From Candidatus Dadabacteria bacterium (GTDB lineage Bacteria > Desulfobacterota_D > UBA1144 > Nemesobacterales > JADFKM01), in contig JADFKM010000001.1 of NCBI GenBank assembly GCA_022564935.1, positions 29,727-93,726 of the forward strand: a stretch of DNA of 64,000 bases, in the 5' to 3' direction. The position numbers were made by a program, and so were the translations under genes. Below the pieces are notes generated by a model. The model saw only the letters and a list, made by a program, of their open reading frames with translations. It did no database searches and was not told the DNA's origin. Numbering within the stretch: position 1 is the stretch's first letter; each line of letters opens with the position of its first letter. This document shows positions 8,632 through 17,042 of the stretch, piece after piece.

Positions 8632-10881
8632 ATGCATCATGAAACCACGAAAATCGTGTTCCTCGGCTCCCCGGGGATTGTCGAGGTAGTGGTGCTTGTA
8701 CTTTTGTTCGCCGTAGTTCTACTGAGCTCGGTCTACACGGCTAGGCGCCTCGGCTCGCTGAAGCAGAAAGCGACGCTGAGCATACTACGCGCCCTCAGTT
8801 TTATCCTCATGGCCCTCATACTGTTAAACCCCGCGAAGAGTGTGGAGCAATACAGGGAGGATAAGCCGCGGCTTGCCGTATTGATAGACTCCTCATACAG
8901 CATGAACCTGCCCTCAGGGGATAGCGTGGGCACGCCCAGGATAGAGGCGTTAAGGGATTTTATAGAACGCAGCGCCCCTTTTTGGAGTGGGATCGAGAGG
9001 GATTTCATCACCAGCTACTACACCTTCGACTCCGGACTCCGGGACGCCTCAAGCGGTTCGGTAGGTGACCTGCTGCCTGTGGGCAAGCACTCGGCCATCC
9101 TAGGCGCCCTGAAAGAGGTCGCCGGTGCGGAGCGGTCCCTGGGGATTGATAGAGTCCTGCTTATCTCTGACGGGGCGCAGCGCGGTGTCACGCCCGAGGC
9201 GCTTGATGATGCCGTCATAGACCTGCCTTTTCCCGTTTACACCCTCGCTGTCGCCAAAGGCGACATAAAGGACATACGCATAGAAAAGGTGCGGGCGAGC
9301 GGCATATCGTTCCTGAAGCGCCCGTTCAAAGTGGAGGTGGAGATAGGGGCAGACGGAATAACGGATGTCGAGGTACCGGTTACGATCAAAGAGGGCTCGA
9401 GGGTGGTTCTTACAAAACAGGCTCTAAAAATACCCGGATCCGGAAGGGCGGGGGTCGAGTTCCAGATTAAGCCCACCGCTGCGGGTAGGAAGGTCTACAC
9501 CGTGTCTATTCCTGCGGTCTCGGGCGACCAAGTGCCTGAGAACAACGAGAGGTCGTTTGTGGTGGATGTGATAATCGACCGGATCAGGGTGCTTCATATC
9601 TCGGGCAGCCCGTCCTGGGACTCGAAGTTTTTGAGGAAGTCCCTGAAGAGAAACCCCAATGTCGACCTTGTGGCCTTTTTTATCTTACGTGACCCTTCCG
9701 ACCTGGTGTTCGCTTCACAGAACGAGCTCAGCCTCATTCCATTTCCCGTGAACGACCTCTTCGGCCCTAACCTGGAGAATTTTGACGTCTTGATATTTCA
9801 AAATTTCAAGACCACCGCATACGGGGTGTCGTTCTACCATCTGAACAACATAAGAAAATATGTCCTTAACAAGGGGGGCGCGTTCTTGATGATTGGAGGG
9901 GTGAAGAGCTTCGACGGCGGTCTTTTCGGCTCGACCCCGCTCAGAGATGTCCTGCCCGTCCGGCTCAGGTCGTCTCGAACGGAGGCGCCCGGGGCGGTTA
10001 ACAAGCAGTTGACAAAAGCCAAACTCACGCGGCTCGGCGAAAAGCACGCCGTAATGAGTATCGTGCCCAAACGGAAAAACAATAAGCAAAACTGGAACTC
10101 CCTTCCAGCCCTGGACGGTTATAATATTGTAGGTGGGGTAAAACCGGGCGCCCAGCTGCTCCTAAGGGCGCCGGGGGACGCGCCGCTTTTTGTGCTGGAC
10201 GAGGCGGGCTCCGGCAAGGTGGCCTCGTTCCTATCGGACTCCTCCTGGAGGTGGGCCTTTTTGTCCGCCCAGGGAGGGGAGAAGATCTCTTACTACGACA
10301 GGTTTTGGGGCAGGCTCCTTCGCTGGCTGGTGGACGACCCGGAGCTCAAAGATGTGAGAGTGTCGTCTGATAAAGCGGTTTACAACCCGGGGGACACGGC
10401 GAATATAGACGTGTGGACGCTGGGTGAGGAGAAAGAGACGGGGGAGCTAAGTACGACCGTCACGCTGCCCGGAGGCGAAGAGGTGGAGCTCTCGCTTAAG
10501 CGAAGCGGGGAGGGTATGAAAGGGGTGCTCTTAATGAATCGAAGGGGTGTGTACAGAGCTTCGGTGAAGGGGGAGACGGGCGCAGGACATGGCGTCGTTG
10601 GAACGGTCGATGAGACCTATTTTGTTATGGAGGCTCCACTGGGCGAGGTATTTCGCAAGACCGCTGACACCGAGCTTCTGAAACAGATTGCAAAGAAAAC
10701 CGGCGGTAGTTTCAGCACCGTTTGGGACAAGGCGGGCGGTCTTGGTCTGTCTTATTCTCCAAAGCTGACCATTACGGGTTATAAGACGCAGAGCGTCTGG
10801 GACACCCCGCTAGTGTTCGCCCTGCTGGTGGGCGTTTTCGCCGGGGAGCTCATTTTGAGGAGGAGGTGGGGGCTGAGGTAG
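8632..10881 (+). CDS. Membrane protein with von Willebrand A and GATase1-like domains
   Basis: This 749-residue protein has two N-terminal membrane helices (about residues 14-36 and 48-66), a VWA domain with an intact metal-ion-dependent adhesion site D86-x-S88-x-S90, an Ig-like segment (about 215-310), a class I glutamine-amidotransferase-like fold (about 315-580, starting RVLHISGSPSWDSKFL), a second beta-rich region, and a C-terminal helix. This architecture is known in families near MoxR/Bat genes, but no such genes are adjacent. The large middle part is predicted to be periplasmic. Function is unknown; the MIDAS suggests Mg-dependent ligand binding. Confidence 0.75.
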   Translation: MHHETTKIVFLGSPGIVEVVVLVLLFAVVLLSSVYTARRLGSLKQKATLSILRALSFILMALILLNPAKSVEQYREDKPRLAVLIDSSYSMNLPSGDSVGTPRIEALRDFIERSAPFWSGIERDFITSYYTFDSGLRDASSGSVGDLLPVGKHSAILGALKEVAGAERSLGIDRVLLISDGAQRGVTPEALDDAVIDLPFPVYTLAVAKGDIKDIRIEKVRASGISFLKRPFKVEVEIGADGITDVEVPVTIKEGSRVVLTKQALKIPGSGRAGVEFQIKPTAAGRKVYTVSIPAVSGDQVPENNERSFVVDVIIDRIRVLHISGSPSWDSKFLRKSLKRNPNVDLVAFFILRDPSDLVFASQNELSLIPFPVNDLFGPNLENFDVLIFQNFKTTAYGVSFYHLNNIRKYVLNKGGAFLMIGGVKSFDGGLFGSTPLRDVLPVRLRSSRTEAPGAVNKQLTKAKLTRLGEKHAVMSIVPKRKNNKQNWNSLPALDGYNIVGGVKPGAQLLLRAPGDAPLFVLDEAGSGKVASFLSDSSWRWAFLSAQGGEKISYYDRFWGRLLRWLVDDPELKDVRVSSDKAVYNPGDTANIDVWTLGEEKETGELSTTVTLPGGEEVELSLKRSGEGMKGVLLMNRRGVYRASVKGETGAGHGVVGTVDETYFVMEAPLGEVFRKTADTELLKQIAKKTGGSFSTVWDKAGGLGLSYSPKLTITGYKTQSVWDTPLVFALLVGVFAGELILRRRWGLR

Positions 10882-10935
10882 ACCGCCGCTCCCGGCTGCG
10901 GAGGTATATTTAGCACGATTTGTGGAGGTTAACGC

Positions 10936-11703
10936 TTGATTCTTGCCCTTGATATAGGGAACACCAACATAGCTTTCGGGCTGTGCAGGGACGGCGAGAT
11001 ACTGAGCCAATGGCGTATAGGCACGGACAAGACCCGTACCTCCGACGAGTACGGCATACTTTTGCGGAGCCTTATCGAGACAAGGGACATAGGCGCCGAC
11101 ACCGTTACCGGAGCCATCATCTCCTGTGTCGTACCACCGCTCCTTGGGCCTCTCACCGACACCGTCAGGGACCATTTCAATGTCAGTCCCATAATCGTAG
11201 GCCCCGGCGTGAAGACGGGGATGCCCATTCTGTACAGCAACCCCAAAGAGGTTGGGGCCGACAGGATCGTGAACGGCGTTGCTGCATACAACAAGTACAA
11301 AAAGGCCGTCGTCGTGGTGGATTTTGGCACCGCCACAACCTTCGACTGCATATCTCAGAGCGGAGAGTACATCGGCGGGGTAATCGCCCCGGGGCTCCAG
11401 ATTTCCTCGGAGGCCCTGTTTAACGCCGCTTCGAAGCTGCCAAAGGTGGAAATCGTAAGGCCGAGGACTGTTGTAGGGAAAACGACTGTGGAGAGCATGC
11501 AGTCGGGGCTTGTGTACGGTTACGCTGGTCTGGTGGACGGCATCGTCGAACGGATACGCAGGGAGATGGACGTAAAGGTAAGGGTGGTGGCCACAGGCGG
11601 CCTTTCTGCGCTCATCGCAAAGGAGAGCAAGACCATCGAAGAGGTGGACGACTTACTTACGCTTAAGGGGTTGATGCTGATCTATGAGTGGAACCGGCCC
11701 TGA
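10936..11703 (+). CDS. coaX: Type III pantothenate kinase
   Basis: This 255-residue enzyme phosphorylates pantothenate, the first step of coenzyme A synthesis. It has the ASKHA-fold motifs DIGNTNIAFGL at the N-terminus, GADRIVNGVAAYNKY near residue 110, and VVVDFGTATTFDCI near residue 127, plus the GGVIAPGLQIS segment. The start is a TTG with a GGAGG site 7 bp upstream, which places the DIGNTN motif at the usual distance from the N-terminus. Its last 20 bp overlap the next gene in another frame, so the two are likely cotranslated. Confidence 0.94.
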   Translation: MILALDIGNTNIAFGLCRDGEILSQWRIGTDKTRTSDEYGILLRSLIETRDIGADTVTGAIISCVVPPLLGPLTDTVRDHFNVSPIIVGPGVKTGMPILYSNPKEVGADRIVNGVAAYNKYKKAVVVVDFGTATTFDCISQSGEYIGGVIAPGLQISSEALFNAASKLPKVEIVRPRTVVGKTTVESMQSGLVYGYAGLVDGIVERIRREMDVKVRVVATGGLSALIAKESKTIEEVDDLLTLKGLMLIYEWNRP

Positions 11704-12091
11704 GCTCCTTTTGTTGAAGCACGAGACCGATAACCCCCACTACGACCTGCTGCTGAGCGCCGGGGGGGTATCGGGCCGCTGGATCCTTAGGGGCTTGCCC
11801 AATGAGGACGGGGGTGCCGGAAGGGGTAGCAGAGGGGGCAAGGAGAGGCTCGCCCTCGAGGACGATTCGGGGGCGGCGGCCGCACCGAGCGGAGAAGTGG
11901 AGGATTTGTGGGGAAAAGGGCCAGTTGAAATAGTCGAAAGCTGTATGATGGAGATAGTTCACAGGGGGAAAAGGAAGATCGTTTTTCGTGTCGAGGGACG
12001 GGCGCTTAAGGGGGAGTACTGCCTTCTCCTTCGCAAATGGGGCCTCCACACGAAGCGCAGGCTGTGGGTGTTCTTCAAGCTCGGGGATTAG
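11684..12091 (+). CDS. LigD 3'-phosphoesterase-like small protein
   Basis: This 135-residue protein resembles the N-terminal 3'-phosphoesterase module of bacterial DNA ligase D. The start LLKHETDNPHYDLLL aligns with the family motif QKHxxxxxHYDxRLE, keeping the putative metal ligands H13, H19 and D21. Later come the WILRGLP strand, the KERLALEDDSG segment and a C-terminal LKGEYCLLLRK-W-F-K pattern like the family's GxWxLxR...WxLxK. The arginine after HYD and the histidine of the EDHP motif appear lost. No ligase or polymerase domain and no Ku gene are present. The ATG lies inside coaX, 20 bp before its stop. Confidence 0.6.
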   Translation: MSGTGPELLLLKHETDNPHYDLLLSAGGVSGRWILRGLPNEDGGAGRGSRGGKERLALEDDSGAAAAPSGEVEDLWGKGPVEIVESCMMEIVHRGKRKIVFRVEGRALKGEYCLLLRKWGLHTKRRLWVFFKLGD

Positions 12092-12266
12092 GCTGGGGAG
12101 TGAGGGGGGCGCGCTAGTTTATATAGCTGGGTGTTTGATCAATAAGATTTGCGCCTATACCCTACCCGCTCGTTCTTTCACGCTTCCAATCTCAGAGTAA
12201 CATGTGCAGGAATCCCTGGTTGCGCAAAAACCTCACATTCAGTACAATGGGAGCCGGAGGTGTGGC

Positions 12267-12854
12267 ATGAGAAAGTTCATGGGGATGTTGCTTTTGTGCG
12301 GCTTCATTGCGTTCGGCGCCATTGGCGGATGTCTGGACAGCATCGATGAATTTGACCTGTTCGTGTCGTGTCAGAGTCCGCCGCTCAACTCCGATTTCAG
12401 CGACAGGGTCGTGATATTTATCGACCCCTTCACCTTGAGGACGGCAGGGGTTACCTCCTTCGGAGATGTCGTTCAGATCTTTTTCGCCGACGACCCCAAT
12501 TCGCAGTTCGACGTGAGCCTGGGGGCCGAGCCGTTATCGGGCACACTGTGCGAGATTGCCGCGGGGGCCTTCGATACGGACATGGACGGCGATTTCCTCG
12601 ACGAGGTGATACTCGACGCCACGGGAGATTGCGGACTTACGGGGGGGCGCACATCTTTCTTTATTGAAAACCTGGAGCTTGCGGGGTTTCCTGAAAGCAG
12701 TTTCGACGGCGACTGCTCCGATATAATTTTTCTGGCATCGGCCGCGGGCTCCGGCGAGAATATGTCCGCATTTGCACGACTTGAGCTAATCAGAAGTGTT
12801 ACGCTGGATGCGCAGAGGAAATTCAGGGGTAGCGTAGTAGCCGGGGTTGATTAA
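12267..12854 (+). CDS. Hypothetical lipoprotein with acidic calcium-like loop
   Basis: This 195-residue protein starts with a lipoprotein signal peptide ending in AIGGC (C22 lipidated). The ATG at 12267 has a GGAGG site and gives a proper signal; an earlier in-frame ATG does not. The mature part is rich in Asp and Ser, has about five cysteines, and contains DTDMDGDFLDEV around residue 108, which resembles an EF-hand or dockerin calcium loop. I do not recognise the family. It sits alone between coaX and a small membrane-protein gene. Confidence 0.6.
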   Translation: MRKFMGMLLLCGFIAFGAIGGCLDSIDEFDLFVSCQSPPLNSDFSDRVVIFIDPFTLRTAGVTSFGDVVQIFFADDPNSQFDVSLGAEPLSGTLCEIAAGAFDTDMDGDFLDEVILDATGDCGLTGGRTSFFIENLELAGFPESSFDGDCSDIIFLASAAGSGENMSAFARLELIRSVTLDAQRKFRGSVVAGVD

Positions 12855-13011
12855 ACATTTCCCGCAAGGTCACGAGCAGTCGTGTGAGGCGCTCGGACAC
12901 TTTAAGGAGGCGGTGAGCTTTCTCCTAAGAACAAAGCCCTTACATTCCAGATCGGTTGTTGTAGGATTTTAAAGGATGGGGGGCAATGAACCCGTTGGGG
13001 AGGTATGGGAA

Positions 13012-13431
13012 ATGGGGATATTTACGGGTTTTTGGGAGAAGCAGAAAAACCCGTGGAGCTGGCTTCACAGGTCTTTATGGGCGGTGGTGTTTTACGTGGC
13101 AGTCTGGCAGCACGACCCTGTTTTTATAGTCGTGTCGCTGATAGGCACCACCATTACGGTGCTGTTCTTCCCTGAGCACAAGAGCCCACCGGCTTATGCG
13201 GTGAGGCTTGTCTCCGCGGCCCAAAGGTTGATGAGCGCGCCCTGGGAAACCGCCAAATATGCGTACATGGGTTTCATGTCTGCGCTGTTCATCGCTGTTT
13301 TGTGGGCGCTTTGGACGCATAGGCCGTGGCTCTCGGTAGGGCTTATAGCGCTTGGTGTTGTGGTAAAGCTCTCGGTGCTCTACGCGCTTTCACGAGGGGA
13401 GTCTGAGACGCAGATTTCCGGGCAGCCTTAG
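13012..13431 (+). CDS. Small integral membrane protein
   Basis: This 139-residue protein has an N-terminal amphipathic start (MGIFTGFWEKQKNPWSW), then about four hydrophobic helices (roughly residues 20-37, 38-55, 82-102 and 105-125). It has no charged catalytic motif. The ATG at 13012 follows GGGGAGG by 8 bp; an in-frame ATG at 12976 would add 12 residues. No family is recognised and its neighbours give no clue. Confidence 0.55.
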   Translation: MGIFTGFWEKQKNPWSWLHRSLWAVVFYVAVWQHDPVFIVVSLIGTTITVLFFPEHKSPPAYAVRLVSAAQRLMSAPWETAKYAYMGFMSALFIAVLWALWTHRPWLSVGLIALGVVVKLSVLYALSRGESETQISGQP

Positions 13432-13530
13432 GGCTCTAAGCAAAGTGTCTCACTCACCTACCCCCCGATTGCCGACATAGAGCGGGAAGGCCTCCTAAAA
13501 CCCGGGCTGTTTATCATGTGACCCGCCCAC

Positions 13531-13629
13531 TTAGCGCCCGCCGCGCGTGTTGCACCTGTCGGTGATAGAGACCCTGAGCTTCTTTACCGTCCTGCCGAAC
13601 CTGTCTATGAGCCTGCAGATGATAAAGAG
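13531..13629 (-). pseudogene. moaA N-terminal fragment (radical SAM remnant)
   Basis: On the minus strand a 32-codon open stretch encodes LIDRFGRTVKKLRVSITDRCN, which closely matches the N-terminus of MoaA (GTP 3',8-cyclase), just before where the CxxxCxxC cluster motif should come. There the sequence breaks to TRGGR and a stop, and there is an in-frame stop upstream with no start codon. The rest of moaA is not nearby. This looks like the residue of a deleted molybdenum cofactor gene. Confidence 0.6.
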
Positions 13630-13713
13630 TCGCTATTCCTTAAGATACCCAAGTTGATGCGGCGCGCAAATACGCTTTACAACCCAATCAAGAGTATCTA
13701 CCATAATAGAGTG

Positions 13714-14631
13714 ATGACTAGCACTTCCCGAAAGCCGCGCTGGATTAAGGGGCGCGTGCCCGCCGGGCCGACGTACAACAGGCTCAGGCGCCTCATGCGC
13801 GAGGGGGGGCTTCACACCGTGTGCGAGGAGGCTCAATGCCCCAACCTGGGGGAGTGCTGGGCCGCGGGAACGCTCACCATAATGATACTTGGGGATACCT
13901 GCACGCGGAGCTGCGGCTTCTGCGCCGTGAAGACCGGAAGCGGAGGGGAGATAGATTGGGACGAGCCGCGCAGGGTTGCCGATGCCGTAGCGGAGCTAAA
14001 AGCCCAAGACCCGCGTCTCTGCTATGTGGTAATTACCTCGGTCAACCGTGACGACAGGAATATGGAGAGCGCGCAGGTGTTCGCCGAGACCATAGCGAGA
14101 GTGAGGGATGGCGTGTCCGGCGTTAAGGTCGAGGTGCTCATACCCGATTTTAAAGGGGAAGAAGAGGCGCTCGGCGTTGTACTCCGCGCAAGGCCGGACG
14201 TGCTAAACCACAACATCGAGACGGTGCCCAGGCTGTACGGGCTGAAGCAGATGACGGAAGCGGGCAGGATTCGTGCCGTGAGACCGCAGGCAAACTACGG
14301 GTGGTCGCTCACGGCGCTGAGGCGCTCGAAGGAGTACGGCCTGCCGGGGATGCTCACCAAGTCGGGCCTCATGGTCGGCCTTGGCGAGGAGCTCGATGAG
14401 GTGCTCGAAACGCTCACGCACCTTCATGCCGCGGGGTGCGACATAGTCACCGTCGGTCAGTACCTGCGCCCGACTGTAGCGCACCTCCCCGTTACTAGGT
14501 ACTACCACCCCCTTGAGTTCGACGCAATCAAGAGCTACGGTGAGGGCGTAATCGGTATCCCGCACGTGGAAGCCGGCCCGATGGTGCGGAGCTCCTACCA
14601 CGCCGAGCGGCAGGTCGAAAGGCTGGGATAG
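13714..14631 (+). CDS. lipA: Lipoyl synthase
   Basis: This 305-residue radical SAM enzyme inserts two sulfurs into protein-bound octanoyl groups to make lipoate. It has both 4Fe-4S cluster motifs: the auxiliary-cluster cysteines C37, C42 and C48 (CEEAQCPNLGEC) and the SAM-cluster cysteines C63, C67 and C70 (CTRSCGFC). HNIETVPRLY and MVGLGEELDEV are typical. The C-terminal RSSYHAE keeps the serine that ligates the auxiliary cluster. The ATG at 13714 puts the N-terminus at the usual distance; upstream in-frame codons encode no conserved residues. LipB is not in the window. Confidence 0.95.
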   Translation: MTSTSRKPRWIKGRVPAGPTYNRLRRLMREGGLHTVCEEAQCPNLGECWAAGTLTIMILGDTCTRSCGFCAVKTGSGGEIDWDEPRRVADAVAELKAQDPRLCYVVITSVNRDDRNMESAQVFAETIARVRDGVSGVKVEVLIPDFKGEEEALGVVLRARPDVLNHNIETVPRLYGLKQMTEAGRIRAVRPQANYGWSLTALRRSKEYGLPGMLTKSGLMVGLGEELDEVLETLTHLHAAGCDIVTVGQYLRPTVAHLPVTRYYHPLEFDAIKSYGEGVIGIPHVEAGPMVRSSYHAERQVERLG

Positions 14632-14666
14632 CGGTAAATCGTCGTAAAAACGAGGGGGGCGGTGCA

Positions 14667-15143
14667 ATGGTGAAATCCTTCATGCGCGTTGTTTACGACA
14701 TAGCCTCATCCCGGCCGGTGACCTGGCTCTATCTCAACGTTTTTCCCCATATAGACCGCCCGCTTCTGCGCGCCACCGGGGGGCGTCTCAGCGTCTCGGT
14801 AGGCTATCCCATACTGCTGCTTGAGACGCGGGGTGCGAAGACGAGCCGCGTGCGCACCACCCCCCTTTTCTATGTGGCCGACGGGGACGATGTAGTGATC
14901 ATTGCCTCAAACGGAGGCGGCCCAAGTCACCCGGCGTGGTACCGCAACCTGCTCGCGCACCCCCGGGCGACGCTCACTCTTCGGGGCGGGACGGCGAAGT
15001 ACACGGCGCGGGAGGCCGAGGGGGAGGAGCGCGGGGCGTTGTGGAGAAAGGCCGTGAGCGCTTATCCGGGGTATGCGAAGTACAGGGTGCGCGCCGGAAG
15101 CCGCGCCATACCCGTTATGGTACTGAGTCCTGTGGATTCGTAG
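14667..15143 (+). CDS. DDN-like nitroreductase-family deazaflavin oxidoreductase
   Basis: This 158-residue protein belongs to the split-barrel DDN family, known for F420-dependent nitroreductases such as mycobacterial Ddn. Typical segments are LLETRGAKTSRVRTTPLFYV (around residues 51-70) and IIASNGGGPSHPAWYRNLLAHP. A good GGGGGGCGGTG site precedes the ATG. Cofactor F420 use is only inferred from family membership: no F420 biosynthesis gene is in the window. It may be cotranscribed with lipA, 35 bp upstream. Confidence 0.85.
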   Translation: MVKSFMRVVYDIASSRPVTWLYLNVFPHIDRPLLRATGGRLSVSVGYPILLLETRGAKTSRVRTTPLFYVADGDDVVIIASNGGGPSHPAWYRNLLAHPRATLTLRGGTAKYTAREAEGEERGALWRKAVSAYPGYAKYRVRAGSRAIPVMVLSPVDS

Positions 15144-15232
15144 CGGATATGCATAGCCAAATGCACCCATAGGTTTTTGGGTAGTCCTGGGTAGTCCATG
15201 GGGTTTGAGCCACTCCCGGATTAACACGAGGG

Positions 15233-15451
15233 TTACCTCGGCCTCGCTGCAAACACAAGAAACGCCCCGGCAAGCGTTATGGTGAGGAGCCACATGAACC
15301 AGAGCACGAGGTCTGTGGGGTAGAACTTGCCGCCTATGCTTACCGCCTCTCCCACCGCTCCCACAACTGGTATGTTGCGGTGGAAATACACGCCGAGGGA
15401 GATCATCGCCACGGCGGCCAGCGCGCTTAACGCTCTTTGTATCCAGATCAT
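15233..15451 (-). CDS. Small two-helix membrane protein
   Basis: This 72-residue protein has two hydrophobic helices (about residues 5-22 and 46-67) separated by a loop with GEAVSIGGKFYP. It lies downstream of an intrinsic terminator that ends the DUF1326 gene. The family is not recognised. Support is limited to hydrophobicity pattern and codon use. Confidence 0.45.
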   Translation of the reverse strand: MIWIQRALSALAAVAMISLGVYFHRNIPVVGAVGEAVSIGGKFYPTDLVLWFMWLLTITLAGAFLVFAARPR

Positions 15452-15468
15452 AATTTACGTACAGGGGC

Positions 15469-15500
15469 AAAAAGGGCGGCATCATTAAGGCCGCCCCTTT
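15469..15500 (-). terminator. Rho-independent terminator after the DUF1326 gene
   Basis: Read on the minus strand, a GC-rich stem (GGGGCGGC pairing with GCCGCCC across a 9-base loop) is followed by a run of five T. It lies about 40 bp beyond the stop codon of the DUF1326 gene. Confidence 0.75.
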
Positions 15501-15541
15501 GCATTTACTTTGAGTCGCTATACGTACCCCGGGGTCGTGAA

Positions 15542-16228
15542 TCAGGCTCCGCCGCCGGAAAGCTCGAAAGAGCCTATCTCGCCGCTTCCAATGTTTACTT
15601 CGTCAAGCTTCATGTCTTTGCCGTGGTCGCTGAACGTGCCCACTGCGGTGCCGAGCGAAAGCATCTTTACAGGGAACGGGTAGACGGGATTGGCAAGCGT
15701 AATGGGCGTGTTCGGGTCGTTCCCTATTGCGGGCTGGACGTCAAACTTTCCGAGCTTTCCCATATCGAGGGTGTGCTTACCGACGGGGCTATCGGGCACA
15801 TTTATATTCACTTTCCCAATGGATATGCCGAGCTGCTCGCCGAGCATGGAGAAAGGAGGCCCAGAGAGTATTGCCCTCAGGGCATTGCGCTGTGCCTTGC
15901 TGCTGCTCTTATCTATGTAGTAAGCGGTGTAGATCCACTTCTGGTTTTCCCTCGAGCCTGTGAATTCGCCCAGCATGCCCCAGGTAACCTCGTCAAGAGA
16001 GACGTCTCCATACTTACCTTCGGTAATGTGAAAGCCGCCCACGAACCTGCAATGGTCGTGGTGCGGGTCGAGTCCGAACAGACACGGGCAGTTGACCCCG
16101 CACGTATCGGTTATGACCATCTGCAGCTTCATGCTCCAGGCGGGCATTGCGGGAGCCTCCTGCGCAAAGGCCGTGGAGACCGGCAGCATGACGGCTACCG
16201 TTAAACAAAACGCCAATAACTTCTTCAT
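15542..16228 (-). CDS. Exported DUF1326-domain protein
   Basis: This 228-residue protein starts with a Sec signal peptide (MKKLLAFCLTVAVMLPVSTAFA, cleavage near residue 22). The mature part matches the DUF1326 family: a Trp-containing start, the cysteine motif CGVNCPCLFG near residue 44, HHDHCRFVGGFHI, then a beta-rich body with GEFTGSREN. The clustered Cys and His residues suggest metal binding, but the family has no established function. A terminator follows, and an AT-rich 290 bp intergenic region lies upstream. Confidence 0.75.
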   Translation of the reverse strand: MKKLLAFCLTVAVMLPVSTAFAQEAPAMPAWSMKLQMVITDTCGVNCPCLFGLDPHHDHCRFVGGFHITEGKYGDVSLDEVTWGMLGEFTGSRENQKWIYTAYYIDKSSSKAQRNALRAILSGPPFSMLGEQLGISIGKVNINVPDSPVGKHTLDMGKLGKFDVQPAIGNDPNTPITLANPVYPFPVKMLSLGTAVGTFSDHGKDMKLDEVNIGSGEIGSFELSGGGA

Positions 16229-16462
16229 GTTATAACCCCTCCTTTTTTATAGGTTTTAAATTTGTTGATCCCAAGCTTAACTGAGATTCATTTCAGTAGC
16301 CTAAATATCATATTATTCACACTATGGGGTATTAATCAATGGAAAAATTAATTTGTTATGTGATTATTCGGTTATTTATATGAACTTTATGAGAGCGAAC
16401 AGGCTTTAACGCGGTTCAGTTTCACCATAAGGCCCGGTTTTTGCAAGGTATATTCTATGAAA

Positions 16463-16491
16463 TTGTCAAGGAACCGTAAACACGGTAGAAT
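16463..16491 (+). promoter_or_regulatory. Sigma-70-type promoter for the 16516 gene pair
   Basis: TTGTCA (16463-16468) and TAGAAT (16486-16491) are separated by 17 bp, close to consensus. A GGAGGAG ribosome site and ATG follow within 25 bp, so the leader is short. The preceding 16229-16460 stretch is AT-rich and shows no gene. Confidence 0.6.
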
Positions 16492-16515
16492 TAATATGCT
16501 CGGAGGAGTGCATAT

Positions 16516-16743
16516 ATGAAGAAGAGCCACAAATTTGACCTTGTTTACGACGTTAGAGTGCTTGAGAAGTGCGTTCGCGAGGGTGTCATCAGCAAAAAGG
16601 ATTACGGCAAATTCTTAAAATCCCTTGAGGACGTGGAAGACAAAGGGGAGCCTCTTGTGTTAGAAGACGAAACGGAGGGAGAAGAGGATCTCGAAGCCGC
16701 CGCCGAGGGTGAGAGCGCCGAAGAAGAGGAAAAAGAGGAATGA
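16516..16743 (+). CDS. Small acidic-tailed hypothetical protein
   Basis: This 75-residue protein has a basic helical N-terminal half (VYDVRVLEKCVREGVISKKDY-like) and a C-terminal half made almost entirely of Glu, Asp and Ala. A near-consensus promoter and ribosome site precede it. Its stop overlaps the start of the DUF4177 gene by 4 bp (ATGA), which supports it being real and cotranslated. The function is unknown. Confidence 0.7.
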   Translation: MKKSHKFDLVYDVRVLEKCVREGVISKKDYGKFLKSLEDVEDKGEPLVLEDETEGEEDLEAAAEGESAEEEEKEE

Positions 16744-16958
16744 AGTGGATATACAAAGTTGTTCCGGTTGATGACCTATTGTCCGAAGACGACCATGACA
16801 TTGCCGTTTCGAAAAAAGCCGCTGCCTCCAGGCGTGAGCGTATCGGCAAGGGTGTGGAAGAAAACCTAAATAATCTCGGCTCGGAGGGGTGGGAATTTGT
16901 GCACGTTATAGGAGACCTGGGTGTGTTCAAGAGGCAAAACGGAAAAGAGGCCTCCTAA
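16740..16958 (+). CDS. DUF4177-type small protein
   Basis: This 72-residue protein has the DUF4177 pattern: an N-terminal WIYKVVPVDDLL strand, a basic helix, then NNLGSEGWEFVHVIGDLGVFKR. DUF4177 proteins are widespread with no known role. It overlaps the acidic small gene upstream by 4 bp. The two proteins have opposite charge and could interact; that is inference. Confidence 0.72.
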   Translation: MKWIYKVVPVDDLLSEDDHDIAVSKKAAASRRERIGKGVEENLNNLGSEGWEFVHVIGDLGVFKRQNGKEAS

Positions 16959-17042
16959 GGAATCCTCTGAGGTCTAGAGTTAGAACCGTTCCACCTCCCA
17001 CTCGTCGAGCCTGAGTTTGCAGTTAGGGTTTGATTGACGGGT

